From the NCBI GenBank assembly GCA_003254925.1, contig QANZ01036032.1, positions 110,169-174,168 of the forward strand: a stretch of DNA of 64,000 nt, written 5' to 3'. Below are positions 56,701 through 64,000 of this stretch, piece by piece; within the stretch, counting starts at the first letter, position 1; each line of letters opens with the position of its first letter. Made by a program: the position numbers and the translations under genes. The notes under the pieces were generated by a model. It made no database searches and was not told where the DNA came from. It was given only the letters and a program-made list of their open reading frames with translations. The stretch comes from Chamaecrista fasciculata (lineage: Eukaryota; Streptophyta; Magnoliopsida; Fabales; Fabaceae).

Positions 56701-57315
56701 ATGCAAGTGTGAAGTTTGAAGCACTAAAATCCATAGGGCAATCTGCAAAATCAGACCACAAATTAAGAGGTTATGACATTGGCATGCCAATATCAATATG
56801 CCATATATATTCATCAGAATACTTCCTTTGTACCCAATAAGTTAGTCCCACAATTTTAAAGGATTAAAATGTGTAAATTATACTTTCAAGCACTGAGTTG
56901 GCTTGTGTATCTTCCAATTACCAAATGGTATATTTACTCAAAAGTTAAACTACAATCAAATTTTGATATTTGCTGCAAATGGGGCAAAAAAAAAATCAGA
57001 TACCAAAGGCTCATAATCACATAACACAACCAATGGTATCCATTCCCAGCTTCACCATGTCTTATCTAAGATGGGACTCAATAAAACAGCCACAGAAAAG
57101 GATTTTGTGATGATTATAGCAAGGAAGCAAGCAAATCAATGCACTGCCATCTCATCTCATTCAAAAGAAAAGAACAACAGAGCCTTGAAGATAGATAAAA
57201 ATGGAGAGCTAAGAAAGGAAATAACTTTGCAGCGAGAATAACCTGCCATTATTAGACGAAGCTGCATTCCCATAAATGCCAAGAATCGAAATAGGAAGGC
57301 AACCCTGAGAACCAT
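53739..57315 (-). CDS. SPARK-domain receptor-like protein kinase (At1g49730/At3g19300 type)
   Basis: Nine exons: 57315-57243, 56742-56191, 55776-55486, 55402-55141, 55056-55004, 54856-54789, 54683-54594, 54486-54402, 54286-53739; all GT-AG and in frame, 673 residues. Signal peptide 1-24 ([16 protein letters not shown]...). Cysteine-rich SPARK ectodomain about 25-208 ([59 protein letters not shown]). Pro/Ser-rich juxtamembrane stretch, one membrane segment about 249-274 followed by RRKSR. Kinase domain from about 325: P-loop [10 protein letters not shown], Lys352 in [14 protein letters not shown] (Asp448, RD type), DFG at 466-468, GTPGYMDP activation segment, TGRRTI and [12 protein letters not shown] at the end. 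Complete catalytic set, so probably active. Plasma-membrane signalling; ligand unknown. Ser-rich C-terminal tail. Confidence 0.95.
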
Positions 57316-57676
57316 GGTGGAGTAGAAGAAGAACGAAGTACTAGTGAAGCACAGAGAAAAGAAAGAAGGGCAAGAACTAATGAAGGTTCAAGACCAGTGT
57401 CACGGTGTGTATTTGTATTATTAGCACTATTGAGGGCTCCATTAACTACTGTTAAGCATGGGATGGTACAAGGGTTAAAGAAAAGATTTTGTTTTTATAA
57501 CTCTGAACAGACTATAATATAAACTGTAAATATATGTGCACTGACACTGATGAGTGAAGGAGGTGGGGCCCAGGACTCCATTTCGTGGTTGCTCTCTGTG
57601 GGGTTCACGTTCAGATTCTTTCTAGATGGCAGAGCGTGAGAAAAGAAGAGGCAGACAACTTTTTTTTTTTCTTTAA
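57316..57676. promoter_or_regulatory. promoter/5' region of the receptor kinase (inferred)
   Basis: Upstream of the ATG at 57315. The A/G-rich stretch on the plus strand at 57320-57380 is a pyrimidine-rich leader on the gene strand. No specific motif is claimed. Confidence 0.35.
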
Positions 57677-58068
57677 GGCGAAAGTGCAAATTTGGTCCTA
57701 TATCTTTTGCTCAATTTCCAATTTGGTCCCATATCTTTTTTTTGTTGCACTTTTAGTTCCATATCCTTAGGTCAAGTCCCAATTTGATCCGATATTTTTT
57801 TTTTGCAGATTTGGTCTCATATTTTGTGTTCAATTACAGAATTGATCCTAAATCTTTAGATCAGGTTTGGACGTGATCTTATATCTTTACAAAAAGATCA
57901 ACTAATGATTGATCCTTTTAAAAAATGAGACTAATTATGTGACTTGACCAAAAATGATATGGGACCGAATTGGGACTTTTTGTAAAGATATGAGACCAAA
58001 AGTGCAACAAAATAAAATACAAGACTAAATTGGAAACTGAGTAAAAGATATGGGACACTTTGGACTTT
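57677..58068. repeat. long-TIR MITE of the 'TTTGGTCC' type
   Basis: Left arm 'gtgcaaatttggtcctatatctttt' and right arm 'aaaagatatgggacactttggac' are inverted, with several inner paired 'ttggtcccatatctttt' segments. Same family as 62600-63041. No clear target duplication. Confidence 0.6.
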
Positions 58069-58805
58069 TCTTAATGGTTAATGCAATACACTATACAATC
58101 TCCTATGATATTTATTTTCGCACTTGGATGAATGTATCAAAATTAGTCATGAATAATAAAATCCTTGTAACTGAACATAGATTTGAACTATCTTTAAAAT
58201 AAAATATTTTTTTATTAATATAAACATATTTTCATTAATTTTTTACTTATATAATTATAAAAAATCAATTTAAAAGATATATCATAAATATAAATATAAA
58301 TATATTATCAGATTATTTAAAATTTTATGAAACATGTGTCATTTTATTCTTATAATATTAAATTTTTTCAATATATAAAATTTTAAAATATTATATTTAT
58401 ATATAAAAAAGATAAATATACACATATATGGATTATTAATTAACATAAATATTATGTCATTATCTATTTTTGAATAACCAGGATAACCATTAAGTATAGA
58501 TATTTTAATCCTCTCAATCCCCAAACTAAGTAAAGATTGCACATTTAATACTCAAGAGTAAGGGATATGCATATAACATACATGGCTACTCATTCAAAAG
58601 GTTCATAAATGTGATACCTTGCCTCTTTGCATAGATAGAGCATGTAGATTAATAATAATAAACCATTTCAAAAAAAGGGAGCTTTAGATGGTATATATCT
58701 CAAGCCTTACATACCCATTTTATGCAATACAATGCTATGAAAAAATAGATTCTTTTCTTAATTGTTGTAAAAAGATGAATCCTTTCCTTGATATTTCCGT
58801 TTTGT

Positions 58806-58842
<37 letters not shown>

Positions 58843-59770
58843 GTATTGAATCATTACATAGGACTTGGCTTGGCAGCATTAGCATAAATGTTGAGGTTGT
58901 ATTATTATATATGTGGGGACCTAATACCTATATTATAAACCTCATAACATAACATGCTATATGATGCGTGATGTTTCTTCTTTGATGTGCAACTTAAGGC
59001 TAAGGTAGCTTCTGCACGTTTATACAGAAGCATGTCTGCTTAGTACACGGATTGTCTAGTCAAAATATCTATAATCTTAGTGTATTATTCAAGGGAAAAA
59101 TCATTGGATCTAAAAAAAAATTTTATAATTAAAAGAGAAAAAAATCTGATTGTGCACCAGCCCTCTTTCCTAATTTTGTACTAACACTTCAAGTATCATT
59201 TGTCATGAAGATAAGTTTAATGGAATAACTAAGATCAAAGCAAAAGATCTAATGAGTAAATTTAGACTAATAAGCTACATTTTCTTTAATGGACTTTCTC
59301 ATGTTAAAATGAGTTTCTTTTTTTTTTTTTTTGGCCATTCATGTCAAAACGAGTTAACTAAATATATTATTATATATATGTGTTATTTTGAAATTACAAG
59401 TGTACAACATTAATATTAAAGTATATACATGTGTGTTATTAGGTTAAGTCAATCCGTCTAATCCGATCAAACTGACTTTGTATGAAAATATAATTTGAAT
59501 TAAATTGTTTAAGAAATCCAAGCTGATCGAACCAGACAATTTTGAATTTGAAGGGATTCAATTGGGTTGAACCCCATTTTACACACCGCTAGAATTGCTT
59601 TTAGAATTGGGGAGGGGGGGCTAAATAATTCCAGTAAAAAACAACAAACGACCCAAAAATAATTTGGCGAAAACAACAATGCATACGGACCATTAAGTGC
59701 TTCTTGGCTTGGAATGGGCTTGAAGCTATTTGGGTTTTTTCAAAATTCAATTTGGTTTGCAAGCATGTGA
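58069..59770. other. intergenic, no gene recognised; (GA)n microsatellite
   Basis: AT-rich DNA; a (GA)n run at 58809-58839 and otherwise only short frames. Confidence 0.4.
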
Positions 59771-59787
59771 AACATAAATAGTACAAA

Positions 59788-59983
59788 TGTCAACAAAGTT
59801 GGTCTAAGGAGTCGACTCATAACTCATAAGGTCGTGAATTCGAATTCCGCTGTCGATGTGAGGACCTTGTTGATAGGCGATCTGTAAGTACCTCTATAAG
59901 CGCTCATAGAGCCTTGAGGCCTGCTTGGCCTTGGTGAACCTTTGGGGCCCAACTCACCTAAACTTTTGTTTATGAGAAAAAAA
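59788..59983 (+). mobile_element. tRNA-derived SINE with target-site duplication
   Basis: Begins after a 17-bp target copy AACATAAATAGTACAAA (59771-59787); an identical copy follows its A-rich tail (59984-60000). The 5' part resembles a tRNA with RNA polymerase III boxes: 'tggtctaaggag' like box A and GTGAATTCGAATTCC like box B (about 59832). The body (GCCTGCTTGGCCTTGG) is unrelated to neighbours, and the tail is TGAGAAAAAAA. About 196 bp, non-coding, moved by LINE machinery. Confidence 0.8.
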
Positions 59984-60028
59984 AACATAAATAGTACAAA
60001 CGTTTTTCATTTAAAAGAAAAAGTGAAA

Positions 60029-60478
60029 GGGTCATTTTCATCATAAATATATGTTTTAATGTTTATTTTGGTCCTTTATATTTAGAAATGTTTAAATTAG
60101 TCATAAATATTGACAAAATATTTTATTTTGATCCCAAACTATTGAATATTATTATATTTATCTTATTTCAAGTTCAAACGTGACAAATTCAAAGTTACGT
60201 ATTATTCTCAAATAGTATTTTCTTTATCTAGTCGGGATGGTCAACAAACAAATAAGGTCAAATTGGTCTTGAAAGTAATTCGTTCGTTTCACGGTCAAAC
60301 AAGCGAAATTGATCATATCTTTTTCATTTCAAATTCGAATGTGACGCATTCTAAGCTACATGTTACTTTTGATAAGTCTTTTGAACTTGAAATGAGATAC
60401 GAGATAAATATGGCCAAATTTAATAGTTTGAGACTAAAATGGAACATATATTTAAGATCAAAATTACCATTTAACGGG
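60029..60478. repeat. dispersed inverted-repeat element (61119 family)
   Basis: Ends 'gggtcattttcatcataaatatatg' and 'catatatttaagatcaaaattacc' are inverted; interior segments ('aaactattgaatattattatatt', 'tttctttatctagt', 'caaacaagcgaaattgat') recur in 61119-61951 and 4665-5110. The short open frame across it is fortuitous. Confidence 0.6.
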
Positions 60479-61109
60479 AAAAAAAATAGTACAAACCTTT
60501 TTTTATCTTATATCTTATATTACATTATATAATTTTCCAACTTTCTTTTCTGGCCTGTATTTTCGAACGTTCTGGTCTAGTTATTAGTCTAATAACATTA
60601 TAATTTTATGATATAATAAATATAAAATAATATACTAACAAACAAATCAAGGGGTAATGAGAGGTTTCTAAAAAAGTAATTTACTCTCTATTACTTATTT
60701 TTTTTATTATTATGATATTATGTCAGAATACCATAAAGATAATATACTACTTTAAATAAGTTTATAATTATAACTTTTCTTAAAAAAATATTTATTTACT
60801 ATTGTATTTGGTGGATTTAGCTTATTGGCGAGTGGTTTGAAAGCGTGAAGCAACTCCCCTTGAACCTTACGGCAAAACAAATTTGAAATTTGAGTTGTCT
60901 AGCCTTCTAATAAATAATAATCATCGCTTCATAAGATAATTGCTTTCCTTTATGCGAACTGACCTGGCCTCCTAAGAAATATTGGTGATCTTCAAACTAG
61001 CAAAAATGTAACCTCTACGTATCCAATTGTCTGGAAAATTATCTCTCTTTGATTTCTTTCTAAAGTTGCTTCATGACGATTGAGTTCTTAAACTATATCT
61101 ATCTATATA
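60479..61109. other. intergenic, nothing recognised
   Basis: AT-rich sequence without coding or repeat-end signals that I can support. Confidence 0.4.
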
Positions 61110-61118
61110 TATAATATT

Positions 61119-61951
61119 GGTCAAAAGTTCATTTTGGTCCTAAATGTATGTCCTTATGTTCATTTTGGTTCTTTATATTTCAAAAAATTCATATTGGTCC
61201 TAAATATTGACAAAATATTTTATTTTGGTCTCAAACTATTTAATATGATTATATTTAATCTCATTTCAAGATCAAAGTGATGAATTTAGAACTACGTGTT
61301 ATTTTTAGATAATACTTTCTCTATTTAGTTGAGACCGTAAGCCAACGAGATCAAATCGAGTTGCGAAAATAGGTCGCTCATTTCACTGCCAAACAAGCAA
61401 GATTGATGTTGTCTCTATCGTTTCAAATTTAAATGCAACGAGTTACTCTTAACGAGTTTTATATTTTATCAGTTGGGACTTGAGATCATCAACAAATGGA
61501 GTCAAATTGGATTCGAAGTTGGGTTGGGAACCAATTTTTCATAATTTTTTTTTTATCTTTTGGTCTCAACCTCACTTTTGAGTCCAATTTGATCTCATAA
61601 GCTAATAGTCCCAACTAGACAGAATAAGAATTTGTTAAAAGTTAGGAATAACTCTGAATTTATCGCATTCAGAATTAAAACGAGAAAGGTATAACTAACT
61701 TTGCTTGTTCGATCGTGAAATTAACGTCCCACTTTCGAGACCCAATTTGACATCGTTTGCTAATGGTTCTAATTGAATAGATAAAGTACATTTCAAAAGC
61801 AACACATAGTTCTGAACTTATCGTATTCGAACTTAAAACGAGAGAAATATGACTACATTTAATAGTTTGGGACCAATATGAATATTTTAAAATATAAAGG
61901 ACCAAAATGAATATCAAGACATGTATTTAAGACCAAAATGACCATTTGACC
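61119..61951. mobile_element. MULE-like long-TIR element with 9-bp target duplication
   Basis: Starts GGTCAAAAGTTCATTTTGGT and ends with its inverted counterpart (ACCAAAATGACCATTTGACC region); perfect 9-bp duplication TATAATATT at 61110-61118 and 61952-61960. 833 bp without transposase. The arms themselves contain several nested inverted segments (e.g. 'gtcccaactagacag' inverted against 'ttagttgagacc'). Confidence 0.8.
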
Positions 61952-62599
61952 TATAATATTCAATTTAAATTGTATTATCCAATTTTTTTTCATTGAAAAC
62001 ACGTAGCAATAGGTATCCTTGTAACTTGTAAGCAAAAGAAAAAGAAGAACAAGAAGCAAGAAGAAATTGTTAATACTGGAAAAAATAAAAATATATATAA
62101 AAAATGATTTGTTTGTGCATTTTGTCCTCATCTCTCCACACTTTTGTATTTTTGTTTCTTGCTTTATTTGCTATTGGCCAAAAAGAAGTGCTCAAAGTGA
62201 GTTCCTTTTGCCAAATTATTTTACTACTTGAAATGGCTGCAACTTGTAAGAACAAAACAGTTAGAATTATTAAAAAAAAAAAGTCATTGATAAATTATTT
62301 TAAGACAGTAAGACTAAAATGAATAAAATCTCTTAGACTTTAATTATTGTGAAATAAAAATCTCAAACTTTTTATTTTGTGCAAAAATTATTTTATATCC
62401 ATTAAAAAAACAATTTTTTTTTATAATTTTATGACTACTATTAAATATTAATTATTTTTATTAGTTTATTCTTTTAATAAAATTTTTTACAAAATTAAAT
62501 TTTAATAATTTTTTTGTCACGTTCCGAAGTTTATGACTTCATAGCATTTTATCCACGGTTTTAAATTTTTTTTTGGCCTGATATTTTATATTCTTTTTT

Positions 62600-63041
62600 G
62601 GTGAAAATACACTTTTGGTCTCATAAATTTTGTTAAGGTCTCAATTTGGTCTCATAACTTTTTTTTATTGCACTTTTGGTCCATATCTTATGCTCAAGTT
62701 GCAGATTTGGTCCCGTGTTACACTTTTGGTCCCATATCTTTGACTCATGTTGCAGAATTGGTCCTATATCTTTTAGTAGGATTGCAGAATTGGTCACATA
62801 TCTTTAGGTCAAGTGCAAAATTGGTCTGATATCTTTGGATCAAATGGGACTGACGGTGAAACTTTTTGCAAAGATATGGGACCAATTCTGCAATCTGACC
62901 AAAAGATATGGGACCAAAAGTGATACGGGACCAAATCTATAACTTTTTACAAAGATATAGAACTAAAAATGCAACAAAAAAGGTTATGGGACCAAATTGA
63001 GACCTGAACAAAAGTTATGGAACCAAAAGTGCACTTTGACC
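62600..63041. mobile_element. MULE-like MITE with 9-bp target duplication
   Basis: Left end GGTGAAAATACACTTTTGGT pairs with right end ACCAAAAGTGCACTTTGACC; flanked by TTCTTTTTT at 62591-62599 and 63042-63050. Internally repeats 'ggtcccatatcttt' in both orientations. 442 bp, non-coding. Confidence 0.75.
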
Positions 63042-63394
63042 TTCTTTTTTTTATGTTAATGTGTTTTTAAATAATAAAAATTATTATTTTTAGCATAACT
63101 ATTTTCTAATAGTTTTCTTTGGAGACTTTTAAGTAAAAATTAACATGGTAAAGGCACATAAAGGCTAAAGCTGCAGAACACGATGGTTAGTTGGTGTAGT
63201 GGTGTTCAGACTCGAGACTCTGCAACCACCACGTACTCCAGACGTCCTTCTCTTTCATTCACATGTCCTCCCTCTTCTTTTTCAAATTTCCCATTCTTTC
63301 TCTAACGGACACTGATTTCTCATCTTTCCATCTCGCATTCTCTCTCCATCACCACTCGCCACATCTCCCACAAAACCAGCTCACAATTTAATCA

Positions 63395-64000
63395 ATGGAG
63401 GCACGCAACTTCTTCTTCTTTCTGTTCATGCTCTGTTTTCCTCTGTTCTGAATCTCTCATTTCATTTTTGCAGAAACCAACTTTCGCTACCACTCTCATC
63501 GCTCTGTCTCTTCTTCTAGCTTCCTCTATCGCCCTCAAGGCACATATTTATAACCTCTCAAAACCCAAGCTTCTATTTTTTTTTCATTATCATCTTTTTT
63601 AGTTTCGTCGATTGATGATTCTGCTCTGTTTTCTAAACAGGAGGGTCAAACTTGCGTGGCGGATAGATACTGCGATTCTGGATTGCACTGCGAGACGTGC
63701 GTGGCGAATGGAAATATTCGTCCCAGATGCACTCGCATCCAACCCGTTAATCCCATTTCAAAGGTAAAGCCTTTTTTCGAGTTTCGATCTCATAATGATT
63801 TTGGGGTTTTTTCGTTCAATGAATTTTGAGCGTGTGTGTTTTGGGAATTAGGTGAAAGGATTGGCGTTTAATCGATACTCGTGGCTGACGACACACAATG
63901 CGTTTGCGTTGTTGGGGCAGAAATCTGAGACGGGTTCTGTGATTCTGAGTCCAACGAACCAGCAGGATTCCATTACGGCTCAGCTTAACGTGGGTTTACT
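63395..64000 (+). CDS. PLC-like phosphodiesterase (PI-PLC X-domain protein, At5g67130-like), partial at window edge
   Basis: Predicted exons 63395-63400, 63474-63539, 63641-63763 and 63852 onward, open to the window end. The protein begins ME-KPTFATTLIALSLLLASS-IALK, a signal peptide, then a cysteine-rich stretch (QTCVADRYCDSGLHCETC) and the X-domain start SWLTTHNAFALLGQKSETGS, whose His is the first catalytic histidine of the PI-PLC fold, followed by LSPTNQQDSITAQLN. Relatives are secreted or GPI-anchored proteins of uncertain enzymatic activity. Oddity: the first two introns would need GC donors (GAG|GCACGC, AAG|GCACAT); the third is ordinary GT-AG. The tiny first exon (ATG GAG) is inferred because exon 2 has no ATG and the frame is closed by TGA at about 63449 if unspliced. 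The C-terminal part lies outside the window. Confidence 0.8.

Noticed and set aside
63180..63235. tRNA-like string (ggttagttggtgtagtggtgttcagactcgagactctgcaaccacca)
   Set aside because: It cannot be folded into a full cloverleaf with a matching acceptor stem and lacks a proper TTCGA arm.
1..64000. CRISPR arrays, bacterial-type operons or phage genes
   Set aside because: No regularly spaced direct repeats of that kind; introns, plant families and transposons show nuclear plant DNA.

Overview
This is nuclear DNA of a flowering plant, most likely a eudicot. It is AT-rich, its genes are split by many short GT-AG introns, and plant-specific families are present: an AREB/ABF bZIP factor, a tandem DJ-1 plastid protein, ACC-oxidase-homolog dioxygenases and a SPARK-type receptor kinase. 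Non-coding space is packed with plant transposons. The species cannot be named from the sequence. Two runs of N (10186-10418 and 49549-49731) and single Ns at 2155, 21957 and 33906 mark a draft assembly.

Layout. 1-1290: a probable Helitron 3' end and a Pack-MULE-like element carrying a histone H2A fragment. 1493-2725 (-): DUF1685 gene. 2726-13000: about 10 kb of repeats (PIF/Harbinger fragment, nested Stowaway-like elements, a hAT element inside an older inverted-repeat element, a G-box hairpin, a 128-bp tandem duplication, RNase H remains of a LINE). 14140-18701 (+): AREB/ABF bZIP gene with a 1.8-kb Harbinger-like insertion in its last intron. 19261-23066 (-): DJ-1 homolog C gene. 23067-29460: gene-poor. 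29614-40196 (+): dioxygenase cluster made of an orphan last exon, a nearly intact copy with one in-frame stop, and an intact gene; a solo LTR and a long fold-back lie between the last two. 41133-42221: Pack-MULE with a captured DUF1645-like fragment. 42601-47747 (+): MCCB. 48421-49514: LINE remnant. 51086-52675 (+): intronless NYN/LOTUS gene. 53739-57315 (-): SPARK receptor-like kinase. 59788-59983: SINE. 63395 to the window end (+): PLC-like phosphodiesterase, cut by the window edge.

The single-copy genes are ordinary unrelated housekeeping, signalling and regulatory genes; I see no operon-like logic or pathway cluster. The active theme is duplication and gene capture. The dioxygenase unit was copied at least twice, one copy dragging along a piece of the neighbouring MCCB gene, and two MULE-type elements carry exon pieces of other genes. 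Several transposons can be delimited to the base by their target-site duplications. I found no CRISPR array, no complete tRNA or rRNA gene and no clearly undescribed biological system. The best candidates for a second look are the two gene-capturing elements, the stop-containing 21-bp segment of the second dioxygenase, and the predicted pair of GC-AG introns in the last gene.
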